Shown: positions 8,600-17,444, counted from the first letter of the stretch. The stretch is 64,000 nt of DNA from Abyssibacter sp036156195 (GCA_036156195.1 JAYZUZ010000007.1:186001-250000), one strand, 5' to 3'. Notes: generated by a model from the letters alone, not told the origin. Numbers and translations are program-made.

Positions 8600-10015
8600 C
8601 TACCAGACCCCGTTCGTCACGCGCAGCACATAGAAGCCGCTGTAACCGTCGGTGTACCAGATCTCCTTGCGCTCCGGCGCAAAGGCCGGGCTGGACATGG
8701 CCCAGTTGCTGGCCTCGAAAACCGGGGTAATCCGTGGATTGACCGGCGCATTGAAGTAGGCGATTTCCTTGGGTTTCGCCGGGTCGCGAATGTCGAAGAC
8801 CCGAAGTCCCGAGACGATCATGCTGCAGGCCACAATGTCCGGATTCACGCGCGTGGGAATGTTGCAGTAATGCCCGGCGTAGCCCTGCACGGGTAGCTGC
8901 GCGCCGGGATCGCCGGCAATCTCGTCCCGGTTCTCTGGCTCATGCACTTCCAGACGCAGATCGGAGACGATCACCGGCTGGGTCTCGTCAGAGATATCGA
9001 TAATGCGACCGGCGCCGACCACATCGCCATGGGCCGCCACGCCGCCATCCGGGGAATCCGCCGAGTACTCGTCAATCTCGATCACGTAATCACGGCCATT
9101 GCGCGTGAAGGGGATGGCGTTCTGCGGAATGGTGAGGTTGGGCCAGGTGATGTTGGCGACCTCGTAGACCTGAGGATCTTCGGCGCGCGCCTGGATTTCC
9201 GACACATCCAGAATCAGCATGCCCTGGCCATCACCCGAGGCGATGTAGGCGCGATTGCCATCGTTGCTGATGGACAACCCGTGCGAGTAGTACGGTCCAG
9301 TCCACAGACGTGTCGGCACCAGCGGATTGGTGATATCCAGCGCCACCAACGTGGGCGTGCCGGGGTTGGCGGAGTAAAAAGTCCGGCCATCCGGCGCCAA
9401 CCCGCTTTCGTGTCCCAGGTTGCCGACCAGCGCCGACGACCGGAGTACCGGGCTGCGGCAGTCTTCTGAAATGTCATACACATCGACATTCCCGGGATAA
9501 AAACCTGGATTGCCGGTCACCGCTGCCAGCACGCCGGCCTGCTGCGACACCACCAGTGATTCGTGCGGTGTGAGCATGGCGGGGGTCAGCAAACGCGTCA
9601 CCAGCTGCGGATTGCTGGGGTCCGACATGTCCATGACATTGACGCCGGCCTCGGCATCGAGCGCATTGGTCGGGTAGAGCAGCGTCGAATCGTAGTAGGC
9701 GCACTCATTGCCCTGGTTGTCGGTATAGCGCTCGACCTTGAAACCGCCGACCGTGCCAATGGCATTGGGCACGAGGTAGCTGCCCACGACCTCCATGTTG
9801 CAGCGAAAGCCCTCGGCTGCCCGGCCTTCGGCGTGGTCCTCGGCGCTGACCCGACCCTGCATACCGGTTTCCGGCACCGATCCGGGGCCACAGGCGGCCT
9901 TGGGGACCGGCCCCTGCTGGGCCACAGGCGTGGACGGCGAAGTATCGCTGCCGCTACAGGCAGCCAGCGAACATGCGACCAACACACCACAGCTGGCGAC
10001 AATCAGTGTTCTCAC
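8600..10015 (-). CDS. LVIVD-type beta-propeller lipoprotein
   Basis: The 471-residue product begins at a GTG with AGGAG 7 bases upstream. It carries a lipoprotein signal ending CSLAAC, so it should be anchored in the envelope. The mature part has repeated blades with an LVIVD-like consensus (VNVMDMSDPSNPQLV, VDVYDISEDC, LVALDITNPLVPTRL, LILDVSEIQ, RIIDISDETQPVIV, LRVFDIRDPAKPKEI). These form a seven-blade-type propeller. Such proteins are surface or periplasmic proteins of unknown ligand. It follows the DUF305 gene by 91 bases on the same strand and may be the last gene of the kinase operon. Confidence 0.8.
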   Translation of the reverse strand: MRTLIVASCGVLVACSLAACSGSDTSPSTPVAQQGPVPKAACGPGSVPETGMQGRVSAEDHAEGRAAEGFRCNMEVVGSYLVPNAIGTVGGFKVERYTDNQGNECAYYDSTLLYPTNALDAEAGVNVMDMSDPSNPQLVTRLLTPAMLTPHESLVVSQQAGVLAAVTGNPGFYPGNVDVYDISEDCRSPVLRSSALVGNLGHESGLAPDGRTFYSANPGTPTLVALDITNPLVPTRLWTGPYYSHGLSISNDGNRAYIASGDGQGMLILDVSEIQARAEDPQVYEVANITWPNLTIPQNAIPFTRNGRDYVIEIDEYSADSPDGGVAAHGDVVGAGRIIDISDETQPVIVSDLRLEVHEPENRDEIAGDPGAQLPVQGYAGHYCNIPTRVNPDIVACSMIVSGLRVFDIRDPAKPKEIAYFNAPVNPRITPVFEASNWAMSSPAFAPERKEIWYTDGYSGFYVLRVTNGVW

Positions 10016-10106
10016 GGGCAGTCTCCTCAGTGCCGCTTGTTGTGGCACCACATTAGTTGGAATCTTGTCGAGGAAACGGCCGGGCAGCGCCCAGTGGTGG
10101 TCGCAA

Positions 10107-10787
10107 TCAGCCCGGCGGCGGGTGGTCCGGTCGCACCGACTCCAGCATTTTCAGCATGATCCGGATGCCGGCAATCTCTCTGGATTGCTCGAGGACGATA
10201 TTCGCCGCCACTCTCCTCACGGCGTGAATTCTGGCATGTCTGGCGGCAAATTGGGCCATTGGCAGCCCGCCCTCGTGATGCGCCTGCATGAGTTCGAGAA
10301 AGCGGCGATCGCGCTCCACCCCCTGCAGAGCGTTCAATGCGGCCAGTTCCTGGGGCGTGGCCAGGCCGGGCATACCGGTGGGTGACGCCTCACAATCCAG
10401 CAGGTATTGGCGCAGCGCCGGGCCGGGCGGCTCGTCGCCCAGCAGCATCCAGCTCATGCTGGTCTCGGGTGGCAGAAACGACTGGTTCCACAGTCGCAGC
10501 CAGCCGCGCATCTCGCCCAACTCCAATAGCTGGGTGCCGATGATATTCCGCGCCAGACCGGCAATCGCCGTCGAGTCGCTCTGCGTCATCATCTGGGCCA
10601 TTTGCACCGCCTGCTGATGATGCAGGCTCATCGATTGGGCAAAGCCGATATCCACCGCGCTCGGGGTGGACGCGGCCAGCGCCGCCTGCGCCTGCTGCCG
10701 GGTCGTCCACTGGCTCCAAGAGAGAACAGCAAGCAGCACAGCCAGTGCCGTCAAAGCCGCCATCCCTGATCGACCCAGCCGCGGCAT
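10107..10787 (-). CDS. DUF305 family membrane-anchored protein
   Basis: The 226-residue protein has one N-terminal hydrophobic segment (AALTALAVLLAVLSW). A DUF305 helical domain follows, with its paired histidine motifs: SLHHQQAVQMAQMM near residue 54 and MQAHHEGGLPMAQ near residue 168. DUF305 proteins are ferritin-like four-helix bundles, often linked to copper or other metal handling; the His, Met and acidic residues are consistent with metal binding, but the role is not established. The ATG overlaps the last base of the kinase stop codon (TGATG), so the two genes are probably translationally coupled. Confidence 0.85.
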   Translation of the reverse strand: MPRLGRSGMAALTALAVLLAVLSWSQWTTRQQAQAALAASTPSAVDIGFAQSMSLHHQQAVQMAQMMTQSDSTAIAGLARNIIGTQLLELGEMRGWLRLWNQSFLPPETSMSWMLLGDEPPGPALRQYLLDCEASPTGMPGLATPQELAALNALQGVERDRRFLELMQAHHEGGLPMAQFAARHARIHAVRRVAANIVLEQSREIAGIRIMLKMLESVRPDHPPPG

Positions 10788-13192
10788 CACGTTCCTGCGG
10801 CCAGGTTTTCGAGAGCCGCGGCCGTTCGTCGGGTTTCGTCGTGATCGTCCCCCAGGGTGCCTCGCAGCAGATTGAGCGCCTCACTCAAATAAACACGAGC
10901 CCGCGCGGCCTGGCCGGACCGAGCCAGGCACCGCCCCATGTTGCCAATAAAGACACCCAGCGAAGGCGAGGTCGGATACTTGAGCTGTCGAGCCAGCGGT
11001 TCCATGCGTTCAAACAATGTCAGGGCCCGGGCATGCTGACCACGGTCATCCAGCGCTGCCGCGTAATAGCCGTAGAACGAGACGTCTGGCGAGGTGATTT
11101 CACGACGCATGCCATCCATGCGCGAGACCACCTCAGCCAGGATGTCGAAAGCGGCGTCCGGGCGACCTTGTGCGCGCAGGGCAAGTGACAAATCGACCAT
11201 GGAAACCAGCGTCCCCACGTCGTCACGGCCCCGCACGCGCTCAAAGGTCGCCCAGGCGCTGCGCAACACGGGCTCGGCCTCATCCCATTTGGAGCGCCGC
11301 AACAGCAGCATGCCGTAGCGGTGCTGCGTCTGGGCGATGTCGATGTTGTCCGTGCCCTGCACGCGCATCCGGTCAGCCAGCAGCGCACGCATGCGCGCCT
11401 CCGCCGCATCCAGACGCCCGAGTTCTTGATCGGCAATCGCCAGCCACTGACGAGCGGGAAAGCTCCGCGGATGATCCTGCCCATAACGCTGCTCCAGGAT
11501 GGGGAGCATTTCGCTGGCCATGGCGTGAATGTCGTCGTACCGGTGCTGGGGTGCCAGTGCGAAGCAAAGCCACTCCATCATCTCCAGCGTCGTGTCATCC
11601 CCGGCACCCAGCACTTGTCGGGCGCTGCGCAGCGCAGGACGCAGCAAGGCTTCACAGTCCGCGAAGCGCTGCTGTTCACAGACCGCATGTGCCAACCGGG
11701 TCGTGAGTCGCAGGAACCAGACCGGATCAGCGCGACCGTCGGGAGACTCGACAAGGGGGCGTAGAAACGCCTCGACCTCCTGGTAACGGCCGGCGTTGAG
11801 CAGGACGCGGGCGTAATCATGGCTCATCTGAAGCCGGCCCTCGCTGCCAGACTCAAACGCCGCCTCTGCCAGCGTACGGGCCTCCGTGAGCAGACGCTGC
11901 GCCGCATCCAGTTCACCCAGCGCGTTGTACGACATCCCCAGGCCCCGCTTCAGTTCGGCCCTGACGCGCGGTGGATAACGCTCGGCCCGGGCCTGCAATG
12001 TGGCATCGGCAAAGTCGAGCACGTCCTGTGCAGTCAAGCTCCGCCCGCGGGCCACCGCAGGTGTCGCCGCCGTGAACATTTGCTGGAGAAACGCATTGGC
12101 CGCCACGGCTTCGGCGGTGCGCAGCTCCGCGTCGCCCCGTGCACGCGCCTCCCCGATCGCAAACCAGGTCGCCACGGCTGCACCCAACAGCAGGGAAACC
12201 CCGGCCATGGCAGTCGCCAGCGCCAGCCCCTTGTGCCGGCGAATCAGCAGGCCGAGCAGGTAACTGGCCGTGGGCGGCCGTGCTTCAATGGGTTGCCGAC
12301 CAAGCACGCGCTCCAGATCAGCGGCGAATTCGGCCGCCGATCCATACCGGCGAGCCGGGTCACGTGCCAGGGCCTTCATGACCACCGTGGACAGGTCACC
12401 GCGCGTGTGGCCGGCCACGTCGGAGAGTTTGCGGGGCACTTGCTCGCCGAGCATGCGAACAGCCCCCACCAGCGTCATGGCCTCCAGTCCCGGATAGGGG
12501 TGCTGGCCGCTGAGCATTTCGTAGGCCATGACGCCCAGCGCATAGACATCACTGCGCGCATCCACGGCCGCCGTATCCACCAACTGCTCCCAGGGCATGT
12601 AGGCAATGGTGCCGATGACCTGACCCGCCTGCGTCATTTCCGTGGCACCGCCCTGGTCGAGCACGCGTGCCACCCCGAAATCGAGCACCCGAGGCTGCCC
12701 ATCGTTGTCGACCAGCACGTTTGCCGGCTTGAGGTCGCGGTGAATGACCCCTTGGGTGTGCGCGGCATGCACGCTGCGGCAGAGCCGGGCAAACAAAGCC
12801 AACTGCTCTGGCAGCGCCAGTCCTTGCTGCCGGACCGATTCGAGCAGCGGCTGGCCCTCGATGTACTCCATGACCAGATAGGGCAGCGGCCCGGTATCCG
12901 TCTGCGCTTCGCCGGCATCGTAGACCCGCGCAATGCCGGGGTGACTCAACCCCGCCATGAGCTCAATCTCGCGCAGAAACCGCTTGCGAAATGCCTCGGA
13001 GGCCACCGCGCCCCGCAGCACCTTGAGCGCCACCTGGCGATGGGGGTGGGACTGCTCAGCCAGGTAGACACGGCCCATGCTGCCCTCACCGAGTAGGCGC
13101 AGAATGCGGTAACCCGGAATCTGCAGCTGAACATGCGCCTCCCGAGGTGCGGTAGCAGCGCCTTGCGGGTGAGGTCTGTCTCTTCCGCCCAC
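10787..13192 (-). CDS. Serine/threonine protein kinase with C-terminal TPR region
   Basis: The 801-residue protein contains a full Hanks-type kinase domain at about residues 25-300. It has the glycine loop GEGSMGRVY (35-43), the VALKVL lysine (57), HRDLKPAN with catalytic Asp-153, DFG (171-173) and an activation segment ending GTIAYMPWEQL. A membrane helix lies at about 322-345. The rest consists of helical TPR-like repeats and should lie outside the cytoplasm if the kinase is inside. All catalytic residues are present. The GTG start is 8 bases after the preceding beta-propeller gene, and the stop overlaps the DUF305 start, so this kinase sits in the middle of an envelope-protein operon. Substrates are unknown. 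Confidence 0.93.
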   Translation of the reverse strand: MGGRDRPHPQGAATAPREAHVQLQIPGYRILRLLGEGSMGRVYLAEQSHPHRQVALKVLRGAVASEAFRKRFLREIELMAGLSHPGIARVYDAGEAQTDTGPLPYLVMEYIEGQPLLESVRQQGLALPEQLALFARLCRSVHAAHTQGVIHRDLKPANVLVDNDGQPRVLDFGVARVLDQGGATEMTQAGQVIGTIAYMPWEQLVDTAAVDARSDVYALGVMAYEMLSGQHPYPGLEAMTLVGAVRMLGEQVPRKLSDVAGHTRGDLSTVVMKALARDPARRYGSAAEFAADLERVLGRQPIEARPPTASYLLGLLIRRHKGLALATAMAGVSLLLGAAVATWFAIGEARARGDAELRTAEAVAANAFLQQMFTAATPAVARGRSLTAQDVLDFADATLQARAERYPPRVRAELKRGLGMSYNALGELDAAQRLLTEARTLAEAAFESGSEGRLQMSHDYARVLLNAGRYQEVEAFLRPLVESPDGRADPVWFLRLTTRLAHAVCEQQRFADCEALLRPALRSARQVLGAGDDTTLEMMEWLCFALAPQHRYDDIHAMASEMLPILEQRYGQDHPRSFPARQWLAIADQELGRLDAAEARMRALLADRMRVQGTDNIDIAQTQHRYGMLLLRRSKWDEAEPVLRSAWATFERVRGRDDVGTLVSMVDLSLALRAQGRPDAAFDILAEVVSRMDGMRREITSPDVSFYGYYAAALDDRGQHARALTLFERMEPLARQLKYPTSPSLGVFIGNMGRCLARSGQAARARVYLSEALNLLRGTLGDDHDETRRTAAALENLAAGT

Positions 13193-13200
13193 GCCCGGTC

Positions 13201-14190
13201 TCAGGGTTGCTGGGGACGCATGAGTGTTAAGCGGTTACCCACCGATGACGAGGTATCGCCGATCTGCCCCTTCTCGGTCACCAGCCATTCGTCCGGCGCA
13301 AACATGGGTGATCGACCCACGATCACTGAGGAAGGAAATGAATACCCACCCGGGTTGGTTGCACTGATCTGCGTGCCATCCAGTGCAATCCGGACGACGC
13401 GACCCGTGCTGTACTCGGTCACGATCAAATCCTGCCCCGCCAGCGCCAGGTCATCCGGCACGCCAGCCAGCGTTGCGATCGTGGCGACCGCTCCTGCCGA
13501 TCCGTCCGCCTCGATCTGCACCGCTCTCACCAGGCCAAGCGCGGGCGGCACCACCGAGGCATCCGTGACGAAGAGCTGGGACCCCAGTCGAACCAGGCCA
13601 TTGGGGAATGCCAGCGGGGCTTGCAGCCAGGTGACCTGCTCAACCACCTGAAACGGATCGTCAGCGGCAAATCGCAGCCGGATAATCTTGGGCGAGGGCA
13701 GCCCGCCATTGCCGGGCAAGGGCCCGTCCACGACGTAGAGACTGCCGTCAGCGCCCATGGCCATACCGTTAGGCAGGGCCGTATCGAGGTACTGATAAAT
13801 CGGCGTCAGTTCGGGCGTGGCGGTGAGTCGTCCTGCAAACAGCTCCCCGCTGCCACAGCTCGCGTACAGCACATCCGCATGATGCGCCAAGCCGGTGAAG
13901 TTGCAATCGCTGGCCGATAGCGCCGTCAGCTCAACGACCGTCTCGTCCGTGCGCACAGACTCGAACACGTTGGTGCCACCAGACACGAACAGGCGACCGT
14001 CCGGCGTAAACAAGAGGTTCTCGGCATCCGGCACCCTAGCCACGGCCGCAATGTCATTGCAGCCCGTTTCGATACACAGCGACGATGCACCGCTCCCCTC
14101 GTCCACCGGCTCCGCACCGTCATGGCTGCACGCTGAGAGTGCGCATACGGTCCACACCGACCACGCGGTCATTCGCACTGTTCTGTTCAC
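13201..14190 (-). CDS. Beta-propeller lipoprotein (SMP-30/NHL-like)
   Basis: The 329-residue product has a lipoprotein-type signal (MNRTVRMTAW... then VCALSAC, Cys-21). The mature domain has propeller strands such as ENLLFTPDGRLFVSG, NGMAMGADGSLYVVDGP, PNGLVRLGSQLFVTDA and DLALAGQDLIVTEY. These are typical of gluconolactonase/SMP-30 or NHL-type six-blade propellers. No catalytic metal-site motif is certain, so an enzyme function should not be assumed. It is followed after only 8 bases by the Ser/Thr kinase and is therefore probably the first gene of that operon. It could act as an extracytoplasmic sensor or binding partner, which is inference. Confidence 0.7.
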   Translation of the reverse strand: MNRTVRMTAWSVWTVCALSACSHDGAEPVDEGSGASSLCIETGCNDIAAVARVPDAENLLFTPDGRLFVSGGTNVFESVRTDETVVELTALSASDCNFTGLAHHADVLYASCGSGELFAGRLTATPELTPIYQYLDTALPNGMAMGADGSLYVVDGPLPGNGGLPSPKIIRLRFAADDPFQVVEQVTWLQAPLAFPNGLVRLGSQLFVTDASVVPPALGLVRAVQIEADGSAGAVATIATLAGVPDDLALAGQDLIVTEYSTGRVVRIALDGTQISATNPGGYSFPSSVIVGRSPMFAPDEWLVTEKGQIGDTSSSVGNRLTLMRPQQP

Positions 14191-14241
14191 TCTCTCCCCC
14201 TGCCTACCGCGCCGCTTGTATGCGACGTCCTGTCCTTCAGT

Positions 14242-15033
14242 CTATCCGGAGATCTCAACCCCCAGACGCTGCAAAATCCCGTCGAACTCATCGAGACTGT
14301 GAAACGCCACGCGGAACTCACCCTTCTGTCCGTCGAAATCAATCTGTACACGATTGCCCAGCGCTTCGGTGAGCTGCTGCTCCACCGCCTGCCATTGCGC
14401 ATCACGCCGCCGAGGCGCGCTCGCGGTGCCCGACTGCTTCAGCGCAGACCGGCACCGTGACTCCAGCACCCGCACGGACCAACCACCGGATACTGCATCC
14501 ATGGCCATTCCCGGTTGCTGGTTCACAGGCAAGCCGGCCAGTGCCTTGGCATGGCCCAACGAGAGTAAGCGCTCGTTCACCAACTTCTGCACGGGCTCCG
14601 CCAGTTTGAGCAGTCGCAAATAGTTGCTGACGTACTCACGTGACTTGCCGACGCGCTTGGCGGCCTCGGCGTGCGTGAGGCCGTAGTGATCTGCGAGAAA
14701 CTGCAGGCCCGCAGCCGCCTCGATCGGCGTCAGCGATTCGCGTTGCAAATTCTCGATCAGGCCCAGCACCATGGCTTCGTCGTCACTGAGATCGTCCCGA
14801 ACAATGGCGGGAATCTCGTGCAAACCCGCACGCTGGGCTGCCCGCCAGCGGCGCTCGCCGGCCAGCAGTTCGTAACCGTGATCCAGCGACCGCACGACCA
14901 CGGGCTGGACGACGCCGGACTCACGCACAGACGCCGCCAGCTCCTCGATACGCTGGGGATCGAACACCCGGCGAGCCTGGAGGGTCCCTGGACGGATCAG
15001 GTCAATCGGCAAATGGCGAACGGCAGCGTCCAC
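14242..15033 (-). CDS. ParB/RepB/Spo0J family protein without adjacent ParA
   Basis: The 263-residue protein shows the ParB N-terminal fold: IDLIRPGTLQARRVFD, LAASVRESGVVQPVVVR and the CTP-binding GERRWRAAQ motif with LGLIENLQRESL. A helix-turn-helix (LTHAEAAKRVGKSREYVSNYL) and a short C-terminal dimerisation region follow. ParB clamps on parS and partners with the ATPase ParA. Here the flanking genes are acylphosphatase and a beta-propeller lipoprotein; no parA, gidB or recognisable parS is in the window. The GTG start at 15033 is the only reasonable one. It could be a second ParB-like DNA-binding protein or the chromosomal ParB in an unusual position. Confidence 0.88.
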   Translation of the reverse strand: MDAAVRHLPIDLIRPGTLQARRVFDPQRIEELAASVRESGVVQPVVVRSLDHGYELLAGERRWRAAQRAGLHEIPAIVRDDLSDDEAMVLGLIENLQRESLTPIEAAAGLQFLADHYGLTHAEAAKRVGKSREYVSNYLRLLKLAEPVQKLVNERLLSLGHAKALAGLPVNQQPGMAMDAVSGGWSVRVLESRCRSALKQSGTASAPRRRDAQWQAVEQQLTEALGNRVQIDFDGQKGEFRVAFHSLDEFDGILQRLGVEISG

Positions 15034-15122
15034 ACGTCAGAACAGGCAGGAATTAGGGTCGCGCAGTGTAGCAGCGCACCGATCTCACCCTCACCGACAG
15101 CCAGGTGTAAACCCAGGCCAGC

Positions 15123-15416
15123 TCAGCGGATTTCAAAACCGCTGCCCAGGGTCTGGTCCTCCACCGCATCGGAGTACCAGACACTCTCGACCTGGGCTGC
15201 GCCAGGCCCTTCATGCAACCAAGCCACCAGCTTGTCCAACGGACCGGCCTGCCCCAGGGCGACGCCTTCCACGCAGCCGTCCGATCGGTTACGTACCCAG
15301 CCGCTGAGCCCAAGCCCGCGCGCGGCATCGCGCGTGGCCGCGCGAAAACCGACGCCTTGCACACGCCCGGACACGACGAAACCACGACAGGTTTGCCGCT
15401 GCGTGTCCTGTATCAT
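15123..15416 (-). CDS. acyP: Acylphosphatase
   Basis: The 97-residue protein has the whole acylphosphatase fold. GRVQGVGFR carries the phosphate-binding Arg, and GWVRNRSDGCVEG carries the catalytic Asn. The family hydrolyses acyl phosphates such as carbamoyl and 1,3-bisphosphoglycerate in the cytoplasm. Its length is typical for the family. It lies 89 bases upstream of parB on the same strand and starts 27 bases from the divergent gene at 15444. Confidence 0.93.
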   Translation of the reverse strand: MIQDTQRQTCRGFVVSGRVQGVGFRAATRDAARGLGLSGWVRNRSDGCVEGVALGQAGPLDKLVAWLHEGPGAAQVESVWYSDAVEDQTLGSGFEIR

Positions 15417-15443
15417 CCCGTTCTCCTTGCCAATCGATGTGTC

Positions 15444-16106
15444 ATGCGCAAGCTATTGCCTCGCTGGCGCCGGCGTTCCGGCGCAATGGCGGCCGATGCG
15501 GTCCCGGCCCAGGGCACGGCGACCGAGCACACGCGGCTGCGCGCCACCGTGCCCGGCCTCTTCGGCCGCGAGCCATTGTTGCGCATCGATGTCGATGTGG
15601 AAACGCGGCGTGACACCGATGGCGAAACCCTGCGAATCACCGCCCAGTTCGATGGCCATGTACACGCACCGCCTGCGCCGGCGCTCACGCCGCCGCCCGC
15701 CAGCGGTCGTTCCCTGAAGCTGGCTGCACAGGCACGCATGGGGCAGGCCCTGGAGCGCGTTGCACAGCATCCACTGGTTCGCGAGGGTCTGAGCCGGGCA
15801 GCCGGCCACCTGCGCAGCCAGTTGGTCATCGAAGCCTCGACACGACCGCTGGCCAAAGGAGCCACCGCACTGATCCCGGCCGGACTGACCCGCATCGGCT
15901 TTGGCGCAACCGCTGCAGACGATGCGCCCTACCCGGTCGTCGAAGCCTGGCAGGGACCGGCGTCCAAGCAGGGCGGCGCCTCGCATGTGGGGGTTGTCCA
16001 GATCGGCAAGCGCCACCTGCCCAGCGGCATGCAGCGTCAACTGGGCAACCGACCCTTCAACCTCAGCGCCGTCATCGCCCATCAGCTGACGCCAGAAGAC
16101 AACTAA
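15444..16106 (+). CDS. Hypothetical protein, unrecognised
   Basis: The 220-residue product begins MRKLLPRWRRRSG. It is soluble apart from nothing clearly membrane-like, with a proline-rich segment (HAPPAPALTPPPASG) near residue 75. The remainder mixes beta-like stretches (LLRIDVDVETRRD, LRITAQFDGHV) with a helical part (AARMGQALERVAQ-type). I do not recognise a family or catalytic motif. No good ribosome-binding site precedes the ATG, and the frame is open further upstream without another methionine, so the start is the least certain part. Its base composition matches its neighbours. It diverges from acyP and ends before a bidirectional terminator. Confidence 0.6.
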   Translation: MRKLLPRWRRRSGAMAADAVPAQGTATEHTRLRATVPGLFGREPLLRIDVDVETRRDTDGETLRITAQFDGHVHAPPAPALTPPPASGRSLKLAAQARMGQALERVAQHPLVREGLSRAAGHLRSQLVIEASTRPLAKGATALIPAGLTRIGFGATAADDAPYPVVEAWQGPASKQGGASHVGVVQIGKRHLPSGMQRQLGNRPFNLSAVIAHQLTPEDN

Positions 16107-16124
16107 TCCAACCGGCCTGGCCAC

Positions 16125-16153
16125 AAAAAAGGCCGGGACTCGCCCGGCCTTTC
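16125..16153. terminator. Bidirectional intrinsic terminator
   Basis: A perfect 7-base stem (GGCCGGG at 16131-16137 with CCCGGCC at 16143-16149) encloses a 5-base loop. It is flanked by A6 on the left and TTT on the right. It can therefore act on both strands. It lies exactly between the convergent genes ending at 16106 and 16173. Confidence 0.9.
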
Positions 16154-16172
16154 TCGCGTCATGCCACGCGGG

Positions 16173-17444
16173 CTACAACACGCCTAGCCGGCGAATCGTC
16201 TCCATCGTCAAGCCGCCCGAGGACAGACTGTTGTCGCGCTGGAAGCGCCCCACCGCCGCCATGGTCTGCTGGCCGATACGCCCATCGATGGGCCCCGGAT
16301 CGTAGCCACGCTGCTGCAACGCGGTCTGCAGTTTGCGAACGACATTGGGCGTCGTATTGGTCTCGCAGAGAATGCTGCGCCAGGCCACCCGCGAATCGGA
16401 CACCTTGACGCTCTTGGTCACGGTCTCGTACTCCGCAGGAATGGTCTTGCGCACCTCGCGGGCGGGCTCGACGAGACGGCGGACGCGCACGGTCTCGTAC
16501 TCAGCCGGGGTCGCGACTTTCTTCACCTCAGCAGGACGTGACAACACCTTCTTACGCACGGTGGTGTACTCCGCCGGCACGGTGATCTTGCGCGTCGTGG
16601 CCGGCGTCACGAGGACGCGCTTTTCCACGTTCCTGTACTCGGCGGGCACCTCGACCAGGCAGAGAATCTCACCGGTGGCCTCGTCGAGCTTTTCGATCGG
16701 GCCGCGGCCTTTCTTCCAAGTTGTGTAGGCCGGACGCACCAGCTGCCGCTCGGTGACGGTCTTGTAGACCGCCGGTACCGTGTCGACCTTTTCCGTGGCC
16801 GGTTTGACCAGCACACGCTCTTCAACGGTGGTGTAGACCGCAGGCGAGACCTCGACGATCTCTTCACCGGCCTCTTTGACCAGCACGCGCTGCTCAGCCC
16901 ATTCGTAGCGCGCCGGAATGACCTCGACCTCTTCACCCGCAGGCTTAACCAGCACGCGCTCGGTGCGCTCCTCGTAACTTGGCGGCGTCACCACACGCGC
17001 ATAACACTCACCCGGCTTGGGATTGGGCGGCATCATGCCGTCTCCCAGAGAGCTGCTTTGTGGAGGAGGCGCGGCCGCAATGGGCTGCTCGGCCAGACGC
17101 CGGGCGGTCTCCGCCTGGGCGGCCTGGGCGCGCCGCTGGGCTTCCAGTTCCTGCGCCAGCGCCTCGTTGCGCGCGCGCTGCGCGGCCAGTTCGCGCTCCA
17201 GTTCGAGGTCACGATTATTCGACGGCTGGGCCTGCACCGGCTGAGGCGCAGCGGGTCGACGCTGTCTCGCCTGATCCAGTTCAGCAGACAGGGATCGGTT
17301 GGCGGCGCGCTCCTTGGCCAGCTCCCGCTCCAGCGCCGCCACATCGGCATCGTCCTGCGCTGTCGTCGCAAATGGATTGCTGGCGCAACCGGCCAGTGCT
17401 GCGACACACAAGGCGACGCCTGCTAGTCGTACGTTACGATTCAT
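16173..17444 (-). CDS. Tandem-repeat lipoprotein with peptidoglycan-binding domain
   Basis: The 423-residue protein has a lipoprotein signal with lipobox LAGC (Cys-20). A charged coiled coil (about residues 33-118, ALERELAKERAANRSL and ELERELAAQRARNEAL) follows, and then a Pro/Ser linker. Eight tandem units of about 23 residues come next (153-363), and then a C-terminal peptidoglycan_binding_1 domain (VRKLQTALQQRGYDPGPIDG ... TMAAVGRFQ). The repeat consensus is P-A-x-Y-x-T-V-x-x-R-V-L-V-x-P-A. Units 4 and 8 carry longer inserts, each with one cysteine (ILCLVE, ILCETN). The layout suggests a spacer tethering the outer membrane to the cell wall. The gene is apparently monocistronic, between a terminator and the divergent MATE gene. 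Confidence 0.85.
   Translation of the reverse strand: MNRNVRLAGVALCVAALAGCASNPFATTAQDDADVAALERELAKERAANRSLSAELDQARQRRPAAPQPVQAQPSNNRDLELERELAAQRARNEALAQELEAQRRAQAAQAETARRLAEQPIAAAPPPQSSSLGDGMMPPNPKPGECYARVVTPPSYEERTERVLVKPAGEEVEVIPARYEWAEQRVLVKEAGEEIVEVSPAVYTTVEERVLVKPATEKVDTVPAVYKTVTERQLVRPAYTTWKKGRGPIEKLDEATGEILCLVEVPAEYRNVEKRVLVTPATTRKITVPAEYTTVRKKVLSRPAEVKKVATPAEYETVRVRRLVEPAREVRKTIPAEYETVTKSVKVSDSRVAWRSILCETNTTPNVVRKLQTALQQRGYDPGPIDGRIGQQTMAAVGRFQRDNSLSSGGLTMETIRRLGVL
16356..16988 (-). repeat. Eight-unit coding repeat (PAxY...RVLVxPA)
   Basis: This region encodes eight successive units of about 23 residues. Each opens with a proline-alanine-x-tyrosine turn and is followed by a basic, valine-rich strand ending in Pro-Ala. 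Units 5-7 are closest to one another (VPAEYRNV, VPAEYTTV, TPAEYETV). Unit 4 contains an insert of roughly 20 residues, and unit 8 leads into the wall-binding domain. DNA-level identity between units is partial, so the repeats are old rather than freshly amplified. Confidence 0.85.

Noticed and set aside
11819..13096. 425-codon plus-strand frame opposite the kinase
   Set aside because: It is opposite a complete kinase domain, and its own translation is rich in Arg, His and Gln with no domain.
16356..16988. Repeated DNA as a CRISPR-like or mobile repeat
   Set aside because: The periodicity is in codons of one reading frame, with diverged DNA between units and no spacers.
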